Shown piece by piece: positions 43,499 to 55,269 of a DNA stretch of 64,000 nucleotides. The notes beneath the pieces are model-generated. The model had not been told where the DNA came from, did not search any database, and saw only the letters and a list, made by a program, of their open reading frames with translations. Each line of letters starts with the position of its first letter. Position 1 is the first letter of the stretch. Made by a program: the position numbers and the translations under genes. This DNA is from Gnetum montanum (taxonomy: Eukaryota > Streptophyta > Gnetopsida > Gnetales > Gnetaceae): contig MNCI01012713.1 of the NCBI GenBank assembly GCA_015680685.1, positions 1,019,068 to 1,083,067 on the forward strand, in the 5' to 3' direction.

Positions 43499-46485
43499 TG
43501 TTGTCACATTTACACCATTTAATGGAGTAGTGTTTTAATTAAAGGAGCATGATGAAGATTAAATTTCCCAATTTAGTTTATATTAGTGATTGGAAGATAA
43601 CATGCAAGTACAAAAAGAGTTATATTATTTACTTGAGGGCAATTATATGAGGCATGATTAAATCATGAACAATGTTGAGGAAAAAATGAATAGGAAATAT
43701 CTTCAAGGTTGCAGATTTCAAGCTTAAGTATCTATAATTTCAAGATAGGAAAGAAAAAAACTGGTTTAGATTATGGAATTTATGAAAGCTTAATGACAAG
43801 CTAAAGGTTGTGAAATTGGTATTTTTCTTATGTAAACATTATGAAATTTCACCTTAGGATTCATGTTTATAAACATAATCAAATTGATGGAATGCACAAG
43901 GTATTTTATTCCCTATACAAGATGGTTTTGCACAAGCCTATCAAGTGTTTGATATTTCAGCATTTCAAAAATGTTCCTTCCTTAAAGTAATAGAGATAAG
44001 GTTGAAAATTCTTCCACTTAGGGTTGTTTATAAATGATAGATTATTACTACATTTAACAAGGTTTCTTAGATAATAATAATAGTTCTAAGGGAAAGATCA
44101 ATCCAATATGATCAAAGGAAAAAACACAAATAATGATAAAATATTTAGAAGCATGGTATTTGACTAAAATTGTGCACAAGCCCTATAACTTGGAAGAAAA
44201 AGCTCTAAAAACTTAAGGGTTTGTGTTGATAGTCAATTTATGAATCAAAATAAAGGAAAAATGGATGAAATTATATCAATGAGGTAGTTGTATAATCACA
44301 AAAAAATTGGAAGAGGAAAAATTCCAAGACAAGAAACACCTTAGGGTAGTAAATAATAATAAATCTCTATTTCAACCACTATGGATTCATGCAAAATATT
44401 TTATCCTTTATGGTAATCAAACCACAACAAGGGTTTGGAAGGCTGCTACTACCATGATAATGTTTAAGGTGGCACAGACAAGAAATCCTTTTAAAACTTG
44501 CATCTCAAAATGGTTGAATAAAAATGCTTCATGATGGACCTAGAGATAGAATAGGAATAAATGGCTTGTTGAGGCAATGAAATAGGGCACAAGGTGTAGT
44601 GAGAAGATGGTCACAAAGGTGGTGAAGGTTTATAGATGACACCCTTGTAGAAGTAGCTTATTCACCGGTGGCATGGATGGACAACAATAATGTGTCTCCT
44701 CCTATGCTATTTTCAATGGAAAACCAAACATGAAATTAGCCATTGATGCTAGAGGCATGGTTATGAGACTCCACTGGTGAAGGATTCAAGGACATCTGCA
44801 ATTGGTGGGCAAAAATGACAATGGATGTGGAGCAAGGTATGGTATATGATGGAACCACCTCTCAATGTGGGCTAAAGGAAATAATGGCCACAAGATCTAT
44901 GAACTTTTCAAAATGGTAATACATTAAATGTGGACATGTGAATACACATGGCCTCCATAACAAATATTTTTTAAAAATTAAATTTTCCAAAATTTTAAAT
45001 ATAAAAAGGAGGACAAGGTTTATGGTTTGAGAAAGAAAAGATTTATAACTATTTGGGAAATTTTATTTTTGGGAAATTGAAATTTTTCATAGATAACTCT
45101 CTCCTTGATATTTGTAAGAAGGCACTTGTCAACTATGGCATGTATTTCTCTTATTTTTGTAACTTCCTATGGTTATCTCCATAGATCAAATTCCTAATAA
45201 CTTCCGATGGAAATTATAACATCTATGGTGGTTATAAATTAATCACCTAGATTTTTGTAATTCCCTTAACTTATCATGATTATTGTAACTATCCAAAGCC
45301 ATTATAAAAAGACTTAAGGGTAGAATATAAAAAGGGAAGGAAGATTTGGAAAAAAATACAATTGAAGATTATTTGTAAGATGGCTTGCTAAAGACATCAG
45401 TTTGGCTACTTTTTTTTTAATCCTTGTGAGTTTATTTCTTCTCATTTTGTTTTAGTTACTTAGATAATGGTTTAGATAGTATTGTGCTTGGTATTTAATT
45501 TTTGGATTTTTCCAAGGTTGCTTTTATAGCTTTTTTTGTGCAATATTAGACTTCTAGTAAGATTTACCATAGAAGAGCTTATGTTGTTAAAGACTCAAGA
45601 GCGATTTAATAGTAATGTCTTAACAAAATTGCCTATTTTGAGCATAGAGAATCTAGGAAAATATTTGGTATTTTGAAATGATTGAAATAGTTTCATTATT
45701 TTAAAGTGTATTGCCTTGGTATTTCAATCCTGTAATTGTCAAATTTTTTTTGAAGGCTCTATTGAATGCAATCTTTGACAACTATTAACTAGCCAAAATA
45801 GAGAGTTGTATTTTGTCATTTATGTGGCAATTTTGGTTAGTATAGTAAGATAATTTTTATGAAATTGCTTGTCAAGCTTAGAGGGTTTGGATAATGCATA
45901 GTTAGATTGAATTGGAATAGATTTATTGTAAAGTGTTTTCTCATGTCAATTTATCTTGCTTAAATATGTGAGATTTCACACAAATCTTCTTTTTTTCTTT
46001 ATATTTCTAAGTCAATTGAATCTTGCTCTATTTCTATTTTTCTTGTGGAATTTTCTCTTTGGGAAAAATTAGGAGTAGATTGGCAAAATTATGCTCAAAC
46101 ATTTTTGAGAAATTTTATTTGTTACAAGTAATGTACTATAGGAACCATATAAACTAAGTGATTAGACAAAATAAGAATCTTCAACAACTTAGAGTATTTG
46201 ACAAAGTTAGCTAAATCTCTTTTATGATAGCCAATTATAGTTTTATACATAACACAACCATTTCAACATTCACAACAACATACACATACTCATGTTGGAG
46301 ATATCTAGGCCTATTATAGTTCATTACATAACCATTGAGTCTATTTGGAGATATCTAGGCCTTGGTGTTGCTAGAGACCAACAAGCACCTAAACCTTTCT
46401 TAAAGGACATCTCAATCCTATGACCCCCAAGGTCTTGAGAGGCAGAAGGCCCCCCAACATTGGTGGTCCCAAACGGTCACCAACA
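43499..46485 (+). repeat. 3' LTR of B
   Basis: 2987 bp, TGTTGTCACATTTACACC to GGTCACCAACA. It aligns with both parts of the 5' LTR. The TATA box is at 45303. Uninterrupted sequence around 44725 shows where F entered the other copy. The 46290-46330 part has a short local duplication (GGAGATATCTAGGCC twice). Confidence 0.92.
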
Positions 46486-47590
46486 TATTCATATCTAGCC
46501 ATTTAATTCAACTATCCTTTTGATGCTTGGTAGAAATATAGACTACCTTTTAGATATTGATCATAATCTTGGTAGTAAGAAATGATTTATTATATGTATA
46601 TTATTCTTCCTAGCCCCTATCATGGCCATGCCTCCTATGGTATTTCTTGTTATGCCTTCTTTCTTGGTGGTTTCATCTTTCTTCTTACTCTTACATACAT
46701 TCTACTCTTCCATTCCTACAATGGTGTCTTTTGTCATTGTCACCTTTTCTATGATCATTGCCCCTTCGATCATGATGAAATTCATCCTCATCAAAGATTG
46801 AAAATGAATATGAGGATGAGGATGAAGATCTAGAAGTATTATGCTAGATTGCTCTCCTTCTCTAGTCTCTTTACTATTTTCTAGATTAGCGATTGGAAGT
46901 CCTTAGCCTTGAAGTCCCCTTAGGTCTGGGTCTAGCTCTCCCTTTGCCTTGGTTACTTTCCAAGATTGAACATAATCATTAATTGGTTGTGTTATCTTCA
47001 TTGAAGGAAGGACAACCCTGACATTGACATATGCTTGATTGATGATTAGTATCCTTCTTTTCTAACTACGATGTTAGTCGAATTGAAATTTCTTTGCCTT
47101 TGGAAGCTTCATGATAAGCCTCCATAAATTTATCCATTCATAGTTCAACCTTCATTGGTTGATAGCCCTTGGAGATATGATTGGCCACTTCGTACTTTAG
47201 GATTGCTACTTTAAGCCCTAGCTTCATTAGTAATGACATGAACATTAATAGAATCACATGATTAGGTGGCAACACTAGGTTACCCTTTGGGTCTCTTCAT
47301 CATAATTGTTTATCCTAATGAAGGATAAAGATGAAGTTTGAATTATAAGGATTTAGATATGTGTAGAAAGCTTTAATCTATTAGGATATATCCTCTATAT
47401 TTTTTCTTGTTTTATCATGTGATCTTATAGAGTCATCCACAAGTGGAAAATTAGCCCTACAAGAGGAGACACGTTTTTAGTTTGTTTTAATTGTGCCTTG
47501 AATAAAATATTATTATTTTCATATGATATGTCATTATAAAACTACAATGATTGTTATTTGATTTAGTTATCTAAAATACTAGTACACAAG
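46486..47590 (-). pseudogene. D2 gag, N-terminal part and leader
   Basis: The minus-strand sequence matches the D1 gag leader at 22.2-23.1 kb: an Arg/Pro/Ser-rich stretch at 46850-47000, then the gag core up to the B insertion. Reading resumes at 29167. Stops and shifts are common. The part 47000-47590 is leader with no clear coding. Confidence 0.55.
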
Positions 47591-47610
47591 ATCCTTGATA
47601 ATGGTATCAA
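47590..47610 (-). other. PBS-like site of D2
   Basis: On the minus strand TTGATACCATTATCAAGGAT immediately follows the LTR end CTCATCA. It matches the D1 site in position and in its CAAGGAT part. Confidence 0.5.
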
Positions 47611-48469
47611 TGATGAGTGGAAGAGTAAAGCTTATACCAAACCATATAGATCACAAGGATTTACACATAATTTAGTCAAATTCTATGGACATGCACTAGT
47701 AAGATGTCCTAAATTACTAAGCATGATTTTGTTGATTCTTATCATTCCTATCACAATTGGTGTTGGTTTAGGTAGTATGGTTAAGTGTGATTAAGATGTA
47801 TGAAAATTTCATAATTATTTTAAAATATTAAAATATTTAAAACATAAAAATGTTTAACTAATTTTCTAACTCCATAAAATAAGCCTAAACTAGCTTAGGC
47901 ATTAAATATTTGTTTTTACTTTCCATACACATCTTGAACTTATGCTAATGTTGCTAGGGTAGCAAGTGTTTACTACTAAGTGCATCAAGTATTCACTATT
48001 AGGATTACCAAACATTATTATGTTATGCTCCAAGTGGTCATACTCAAGCACTATTATAGAATAAAATACTTAAGTTCTAACTTGCATGGAAATAGAGGGC
48101 ATATGAAGTAAAGTACAAGAAAACAAATTAAGTACTAGTTTGAATGCTAAAATGGAGAAAATAATTTTAATTTTATTGTTGCATGCATATGTTTCTAGGT
48201 ACTTGATACACTCAAATAAAATTTTGTACAATTAACTCAATCCATGCTCTAGATAGAGGAGAAAATTATAACTTTTATAGAGAAAAACCATGAGTTTGGC
48301 CATGTTATTGATCTAAATGTACCATAAATATGGTGGGTACATGCATTTATATAGGTAAAAAATAGGAATACATCAACACATATGCATCAAAGCATCAAGG
48401 AATGCATTGACGCACAAGCATCAATGAACTACATCAGTGCATAACTATGCATAACTTTAGGATTCATCA
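47611..48469 (-). repeat. 5' LTR of D2
   Basis: The plus strand starts TGATGAGTGGAAGAG and ends GGATTCATCA. The outer parts match F. The U3 side has repeated GCATCAA/TGCATTGA-like motifs (48370-48450) and lacks GATATC palindromes, as in D1. Confidence 0.8.
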
Positions 48470-50101
48470 TAAGTTTATTGAAAAAATCATAGAGAGAGAT
48501 CATAGTGCAGTAGCGATACTTATTACTTAAAATTTTGCATCCAAACTCAAATTTAGTTTTTCTATTAGCTTGTATGAATTATTTCTTTAAATTATAATCA
48601 TAATTTCATGGTTTTTAGTGAAATATGAAAAGAATATACCATTTTGTGATTTTATTATTTTAAAAACTAAATTATTTTTACTTTTGAGTGCTAAATTGAT
48701 CTTAGGATAATAGAACCATGGAGAATGATGTAAAATTGTAGCACATCATGATTTTTTTTTGTTGAAAATTCAAAATTTAAAAATCCCTAGGTTTTTTTGG
48801 TTTTAGTATAATTGTTTGCTGAAATTACGTGTGGTTCTAGAGGCCAAGGATAGGGATTGGGATCTTCAAAAAAACGTGCATCTTGTTACCAACATCATTT
48901 GAACATACTTAGATAGAATCATCATCATCATTTCCATTGATAGCACCATAAATCCATCATGGTAGTCCTTATGATAAGGCTTTAGGATTAAAAGCCAACA
49001 TTGAGAAATTAAAATTACACTGTACAATGATTACTCATTATGAAGTAGTGTCAAATAAGACTAGAGATTTTGACTTGCTACTGTTAAAGGATGAATATAT
49101 TAGATATCTAATTCTAATGTTTAATGTTCAATATTAGTATTATGGTTTAACATTAGTCACAGAGTTGGTAAAAGTTTGTCATACTACTGAATTGGAGAAG
49201 TCTATAGTAACACCATTTATTGACTTCACAATGCTTAGAAATGATGTGGTGGTGGATAATTTTGTTAGAATCTAAAAAAATAAATTGTTCATCTATTAGT
49301 CTAGGAAGACTTGGTTTTTTTCTAGATTATAGAATATGTTCTTATTATTTTATTTTTATATAGTGAAGATACATTATGCCTTGAAGAAGGCAATGATCCC
49401 TAGGTACTAGTTATTAGAATGTTTATCAATGAATTTAATTGGTAAACAACCTACATCGCTATCATTGTAAGAATTTGAATCTTGTATTTAAAGATGCAGT
49501 AATTTGGGTTGGTAGATATTATTTCTTGTCATGTCATAGTGAAAGATAGAAAGAATGTAATATCATGGACTCTGCTGAGTTTGCTCTATGTTGTGGGGAA
49601 AGAAGGTAGTCATGTTGATTGGTTGGTAATTTTGAAGATGAAGATGAAGATGAAGATGAAGGGGTAGGCACTATCATACTACATGGTGTTCTCATCCCAC
49701 CTCTTCTATAACTATCTTCCTTCAACCTACATCAAAGTCTTCAAATAATTCTACTTTAACTAATGTATACCATGGTAGTGAAAGTCAATAATAAAGACAA
49801 GATTTTGTAGTTCCTTTTAGAAGCATTATTCAAGACAAAGTATACCACCATGAAGATTCTAGATTTAAAATGGCCTCAAGATGTTAAGTTTAAGTTGTGG
49901 AATAATGTTGAGGTTAATTACATAATGCCATTCATAGTACAGGTGGCATTGCAACATTGTAGCTTTGAGAATAAGGTTTTACACTTTGAGTCAATCATCA
50001 ATTTCTTCAAGGAATTTGCAGAAAAAAGTCCATTAGAAGAAATCACATTTGAAAAAAGCTTAAAAATATTTTGAAAATATTAATGCAAATGACTTTCTAG
50101 C
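48470..50101 (+). pseudogene. Unrecognised coding-like stretch
   Basis: About 1.6 kb not explained by the elements named here. On the plus strand a frame at about 48990-49275 reads FDLLLLKDEYIRYLILMFNV, then YYGLTLVTELVKVCHTTELE and VTPFIDFTMLRNDVVVDNFV. A second piece (49850-50074) opens MKILDLKWPQDVKFKLWNNV and includes YIMPFIVQVALQHCSFENKV and FFKEFAEKSPLEEITFEKSL. The region between has stops in all frames. The pieces could be decayed exons of a captured host gene or part of another element. I do not recognise the family. Confidence 0.35.
49634..49664. repeat. GATGAA microsatellite
   Basis: Five imperfect GAAGAT/GATGAA units in a row, inside the unrecognised stretch. On the minus strand it would code for Ser runs. 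Confidence 0.85.
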
Positions 50102-50928
50102 TAATGAGTGGTGAGGTACCCCTACATTCAACCATACGAATACGAGAGTAACACGCATGATCCGATCGAACTCTGCAGACTAAGTGCCTACATGCCTCAT
50201 GGAACACTTAAGATTAATTATTCATTGTCTTCCCAGACTTACTTGTATTTTTCATGGTGTATGGTTAAGTAAGTCTGAGGTATATGATTTTTATAGCTTT
50301 TCAATTTTATCTCCTATGCTGATAAGGTAAGGTTGAAGAGACTAATTGACTAACTCTAACTAAATAACTAAGCCTTAATTAACCTAGTGTCAGTATTTGT
50401 TCCCACTTACCGTTCACACCTTGAACTGATGCAACCTTGGTTACCAAACACTAATCGTTGCTGGGATCACCAAGCGTAATGCACGTGCTTGAAGTGGTCG
50501 TACTAAGGCACTTAACTAGGAGAGAAGGGTTGAGAGAGATTTAATCACTAGTAAAGCATTTAAATAATAAAAAATAAATAAAAATAAATAAAACTCCTAT
50601 TTAGCCTATTCCATGCACTGCAAGGTTTATCCAAGAAGTTTGTCTTTATTTCCATACAAAAACATGTGTTCAAGTGCAATATTTGCTCGAATAAAGATCT
50701 GTTCACTCTGGAGCTCCTATTGTGGGCACATGGAAAATATTCTATCTTTGGAGAGGTAAAACTGCCAGAGTTTCGCTAAGGGTCTAGATCTAGATGAGAA
50801 AATGAGGGAGAGCCACCTCTTATTTATAGACTTGACGATGCACCATGATATCATGTACACGATATCACGGGGGACGACGTGATATCACGTACGCGATATT
50901 GCGGCCCATGTGATATCACATCCCATAA
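50102..50928 (-). repeat. 3' LTR of D3
   Basis: The plus strand starts TAATGAGTGGTGAGGTACCC and ends ATCCCATAA. It belongs to the F/G LTR family, with five GATATC palindromes at 50850-50925 and TATTTATAGA (minus-strand TATA) at 50820-50829. A minus-strand PPT (AGTCATGGGGATA) abuts its right end. The 5' partner LTR is not in the window. Confidence 0.82.
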
Positions 50929-51478
50929 TATCCCCATGACTAAATAAAAACTTGTCCTCAAGTTCCTTATAAAATATTGGGACGGTATGGGATTATTGAC
51001 TCAGATGGAACTAATGGGATGACATGTGAATGGATCATCATTACAAGACAAGACAAAATTGGTGTTCATAAAAACAAGAGTGAACACCTTATTACATTTG
51101 ACATCAGGCCTTATTTGGCAGGTGAGAGAGAGAGAGAAAGAAGTTTTGCTATCATCAACGCCAAGATTACGCCTTTTGTTGTCCATCTGTAACTGCGCCA
51201 TTGATTTTTCTCCTTACATAGCTACTTTAGCACCGCTCCATTCTAGGTGTTCCCTCCAAATCCAATCCATTATTGTATGATTGCCATCTGCACACACAAC
51301 ACAGTCTTATATTAGCAAGGGTAAATAAATTCCAATGCAATTGATACCTTGCTTCGGTGAAAGGTCCATTGGTTGAGTTGTGGTATGGCTGATATGAATT
51401 TGGAGATATAATAGTGGTGACTACTGAAGATGTAGTGGTTAGGAGAAAATCAAAAAAATTTGGGCCTTGTACTCCCAT
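50929..51478 (-). pseudogene. D3 3' ORF remnant
   Basis: An ATG at 51478 opens MGVQGPNFFDFLLTTTSSVV and runs 83 codons on the minus strand. Parts such as NGPFTEARYQLHW align in DNA with the start of the F ORF (AGTGAAAGGTCCAAAG at 33932-33947 of F against GGTGAAAGGTCCATTG here). The remaining ORF is deleted before the PPT at 50940. TATAAGACTGTGTTGTGTGTGCAG-like sequence near 51300 could be a splice acceptor. Confidence 0.45.
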
Positions 51479-51484
51479 GACTAA

Positions 51485-52880
51485 TAGCGAACCTTAGGTA
51501 GCAATAGAATGGAGAAAGAAGAAAGGAAAAGAAAGATGGATAAAAAGAGACAACTGTAACATTGATGAAATGGATGTTAATATGGAAATGAACAACATAG
51601 TGGATTGCAAAAATGTTAAGGGAAAGAATTTAACTGAGGAACCAAATAGGAATGTCAGTGGGTCCTCCCCAAAGCAGGCTCATGCCCTTAATGCCCTAAC
51701 AAAACCACATTCAAAGAGTCTGTAGGCTCTGGGAATGTCATTTGGAACAAGATTTAAATTCTTAATTGCAAGAATTTACCAAAAAGAAAATAATGCATCA
51801 ACCAAAATATACACTAATGATACAATCGACAATGAGGTGAACAATGGAAAGAAGGATGGAGAGGAGAGAATGGAATGGAATCCCAAGAATAAGGTGGTGT
51901 ACAACCCCTTGTGTAGTTCATAGTTAATGTTAATGTGACTTAGTAGGTCCCATTCTAGGTCCAGCCTCAAACAAACCACTTCCAGTGACTTCGCATTAAT
52001 GCATTTGGCCAAACCATCCTCTTGAAGTAACAAGAATGCCTTCATCCAAGAACCACTACTATTCTGATGAAACAAAGGAGGAGAGAATGGGAAGCGAGAA
52101 GGGCCTTAGTTAGAGGGAACCTTTTATTTTAGTTCCATAACCAGTGCTTGTAGCCCAAATGATTATTTCATCTAAGGGGTGTGCTTTGAATTCTCACAGT
52201 TTTTGTTTTTGCTTTATGTGTTTATGCGTGAGAACCACACCATGCAAAGACTTTGTTATTTTTATTAGCTCAGCTTCTTGATGATTGAGTAACATCAAAA
52301 CGATAAGAAAACGCAAGAAGAAAACATCCAAGCACCTAAGAGAATGGCCGACACAAATGCATCAAGTTCCCTTGAAGTCACGCCCTTTTCAATCCTTGAG
52401 TCCTTCTTTAGTTTGAGAAATGCCCAGTCACTGATTTGTTATAGTTCTTATTTAGAAAGGGACTGTACATTTCCAAGCTGAGAGAGACCATAGAAATTTG
52501 TGGATGAATGGATGAAGTGAAGTCATTACCTACTATATCAAAAGAAACATACCTTAGTATCAACATCATAACTTAAAGGTAAAAATCAAATATTAGTAAT
52601 CAATATAAAAATAGTTCATATCATCATGAAGAACACTTATTTAATGAAAAAATTGACAAGGTGGATAACACACGCACACACACACACAAAATGAAAAAGG
52701 TATGAATGATGTTGTAAGACAAAAATAGGAAAAGTTAAAGAAATTTGTAAAACAAAAATGTGTAAAACAAAAATGTGTAAAAAAAATGTGTAAAAAAAAC
52801 ATGTGAAACAAAAATGTGTAAAAAAAAATAAAAAAGAATTGAGGGCCCCAAATTATTAGCATAGGTGGCCATCTCCCCCA
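51485..52880 (-). repeat. D3 3' noncoding module (copy 2)
   Basis: Matches 219-1650 and 57985-59445. Landmarks are GGGTCCTCCCCAAAGCAGGC at 51660-51679, ACCACACCATGC at 52234-52245 and the A-rich tract at 52690-52840 with several AAAATGTGTAAAA units and a short CA run (52669-52688). No conserved frame. Confidence 0.75.
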
Positions 52881-52889
52881 TGATTGAAT

Positions 52890-53640
52890 GGAAAGGGAGA
52901 GATCTGAAATAATGAACGTCTATTTGAATTTTTTAAAAGTGCCCAACTTTTCCCCATTGATGTTCTTAGATTAAGTGATGGAAGTTAGTGACGCTCATAC
53001 TCTAATGTGTCTATGCCTTAGTTGTTGGCATGAGTTGTTCCCCTAGTTCATTCCATGTATGTTGGTGGGCTTCTCTTTCAACTAGCTGTCAACCACAGGG
53101 TGTCCACTTGTTGTGTGGTTGCTACATACAGGCATCTTTGTCGTAGAGTTTCTAGGGCACACCTGTTGCATGGAGGAGATGCAGAGCATTCCTCCATGTC
53201 ATCACCTGATGAGTCACTATATGTGATGCACAGAACTTTCTTCTTCTCGATCTTTCCATAAATGTTGATCTTAGATATTTCCAAGAAAAGATCGCAGATC
53301 CCTAGGCATGCATCTATTATACTTAGCCATGCCCTTCCCATTATAATTGGGAAGTCCCCTTTGTCATTGTTGACTTCTATCACCAGAAAATCAGCTGGGT
53401 ATGACCAACCACACACAGTGGTAATGATGTCCTTCACCAATCCCAAGGGAATGGTGATGGACTGGTCAACCAGCTCTAGTTGAATGTTGCTCTTCTTAAG
53501 TTGGGGCAGGTTCCAGGCTTGATACATTTCTCATGATATTAAGTTGACTTTGGAACTTGAGTCAAGAAGAGCCTTATGAGGTTCATTCTCGGTGACTTGG
53601 AGGTAGATTAAGGAACTTCCAGGGTTAGATAGTTTCCTAG
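52890..53640 (-). pseudogene. D3 protease
   Basis: A 150-codon frame (53527-53078) opens MYQAWNLPQLKKSNIQLELV and has DQSITIPLGLVKDIITTVCG, YPADFLVIEVNND, PIIMGRAWLSIIDACLGI. This is the protease of Athila-like elements after its catalytic Asp, ending in the ILGRPWL-like box (here IMGRAWL). The catalytic D-[ST]-G lies just upstream in another frame (53560-53600, with SSSK near it). The frame ends in a linker CLYVATTQQVDTLWL, matching CLYTATKKLEGIQWF of E. RT to integrase is absent: the module begins at 52880. Confidence 0.8.
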
Positions 53641-54540
53641 GAAGGTGTCCTACCTTGATCTAGTTGGTTACGGTATGTGTTAACATAACTGTATGTGTTG
53701 AGCTTTTGTATTGATTTGAAGGGAGCTTTGAAGCCTTATGTGTTGGAGGAGTAATCATAGACTCAACCGCTTGTGGTTGTGAGAGCTTGTCTGGGCTTTT
53801 GGTTCTAAAGAAAGGTCTTCTCTTTTTGCAGTTGTCAGAACCAGTAGCGGGCTGAAGATTTACAGCTCTTGTAGTGTTACTTTGCTATGGTTGAGTGGGG
53901 AGTTCCCCTTGCATTGTTGGAGTAGGATGTATGGGAACTATCGGTGAAAGAGAGGCAGACGAACTAGGAGGATGGTATGGATGTGGAGCATCTCCCGAAG
54001 GAGAAAGAGTCCTTCTAAAGTACTCTTGAACTTGGTAGTAACGTTGGGGAGTTGTGTGACCCATGGAGTCACTTGGAGAAATTGGCTGCTGCACGTAGTA
54101 TCCATATGGGTTTGATTGCCAGTAAGGGTACTGTTGTTTCAGTGGTGGCATCCCCCATGACTATGGGTATTTCCATTGCTGATGTTGTCCGATGGGTTGT
54201 GGTGGAGTTCCACTTGGATAGTACATCAACGGTTGGTGGAACTGTCTTGGGTTACCTTGGGGATAAGGTAACCTTCGAGGTGTCTACCTTCTGTTGAGTC
54301 TCAGGTTGAGTGCATACACCCTAGACTCTTGTCGACATGATATGATTGGAAAACATCCCTTAGGATGGTCATATTGGCAGATCTCACATCCACCATCATT
54401 GTTTGTATCTGAATCCATAACCTCATCGGAGATAGTTATTTTCCCCTTACCCTCGTCACGTGTAGGGCCTGAATCTCTCTACTTTTTCTTGTCCTTGTCC
54501 TTGTCCAAACTAATTGTGGTGACCTTTGCTTAAAATTATT
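53640..54540 (-). pseudogene. D3 gag, C-terminal part
   Basis: Reading down from 54540, a DKDKDKDKKK run and GKGKITISDEVMDSDTNNDG lead to the zinc knuckle CEICQYDHPKGC. Then comes VYALNLRLN and a Pro/Tyr/Ser-rich tail with QQYPYWQSNPYGYYVQQPIS (54151-53885). Gag core and 5' LTR are missing: upstream lies kinase-like sequence. Confidence 0.7.
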
Positions 54541-54542
54541 TT

Positions 54543-54845
54543 TGGTCTAAGGTGGAATAAGTGGTTCCTTCCAATTGCTTCATCACCACCAGTGTGCCAT
54601 TGCAAAGCTTGCCCTTGTAAACGTTGCCAGATCACATTTGCGAAGTGACAGTTAAGTTCCCATCTACCAGAACATTTGTAGGGTTAATATCACAATGGAT
54701 TACTTTCACAAAGTAATCATGATGAAGGTATTCTATGGCATAGGAAATATCGGTGGTAATTTCAATTGACAAAGCTCACAAAAATTGTTCTGTCTCATCA
54801 CTAATTTGTTTAAATTCTTTGATCTCCTCTTGAGAAGTAGGGTTG
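54543..54845 (-). pseudogene. Two scrambled receptor-like kinase fragments
   Basis: On the minus strand one frame reads ALSIEITTDISYAIEYLHHD, then VIHCDINPTNVLVDGNLTV. This is subdomain VIb of plant leucine-rich-repeat receptor kinases (family form VIHCDIKPSNVLLD; catalytic Asp kept, Lys changed to Asn). After a stop at about 54640 it continues GNVYKGKLCNGTLVVMKQLE, the end of the Gly-rich loop and subdomain II with its Lys. In a real kinase subdomain II comes about 100 residues before VIb; here it follows, so the fragments are rearranged. It directly adjoins the broken end of D3 gag. It cannot encode an active kinase. Confidence 0.8.
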
Positions 54846-55269
54846 CCGCATTGTTGGCTATTACATAGCTTGAGTAGTTATCATCATCAGAAGTAGAATC
54901 GTAGCTACAGAACAGCTAAATTGGAGGATTTCTCCATGTTGCAGAGCTACATGGTGTTTACATGTTGATGTTGTCCTAATTCTCAAGTTTAATGTTTATA
55001 TATAATTATGTATAATATAAACTATAATGTTTATATATATAGTGTTTATATAATACATAATAAATTTTTTTATGTAATATATATAATTATATATAATGTT
55101 TATATATATATATATAATTAAGATGTCTTTATATAATATATCATATTAATGAAAATAAACAAAAATAAACATTAATTAAACACTAATCAAATAATTAACA
55201 ATATGTAATTGATTGAAATGCATGATTTTGACAAGGATGCTTATTTAAAACTAAATTAATTTTTGGGTT
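54846..55269. other. AT-rich spacer
   Basis: The part 54990-55150 is nearly pure A/T with TATATATA runs. The part 54846-54980 may be more of the kinase insertion but has no clear motif. I see no gene. Confidence 0.6.

Larger units (their letters stand above)
29168..46485 (+). mobile_element. Ty3/Gypsy retrotransposon B with upstream archaeal-type RNase H
   Basis: Two LTRs of about 3.0 kb, both starting TGTTGTCACATTTACACC, bracket gag, protease, archaeal-type RNase H, RT, RNase H, integrase and an extra 3' ORF, all on the plus strand. Element F interrupts the 5' LTR. Without F and its duplication, B is about 12.9 kb. It sits in the gag of D2; the joined flanks resemble GTTATTCATATC of D1 gag near 22470. 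A clean target duplication is not visible. Confidence 0.88.
24242..48469 (-). mobile_element. Athila-like element D2, oldest host layer
   Basis: The minus-strand pieces are the 5' LTR (48469-47611), PBS, gag (47590-46486, continuing 29167-27615) and protease (24561-24242). They read in order once B, B' and G are removed. D1 truncates the view on the left. Each junction is supported by uninterrupted paralogous sequence in D3 or E. Confidence 0.75.

Noticed and set aside
29168-46485. Endogenous pararetrovirus in place of an LTR element
   Set aside because: A full integrase, two LTRs, PBS and PPT are present, and no movement protein region is seen.
52669-52688. CA-repeat tract
   Set aside because: Short simple repeat inside the A-rich part of the 3' module, with no further structure.
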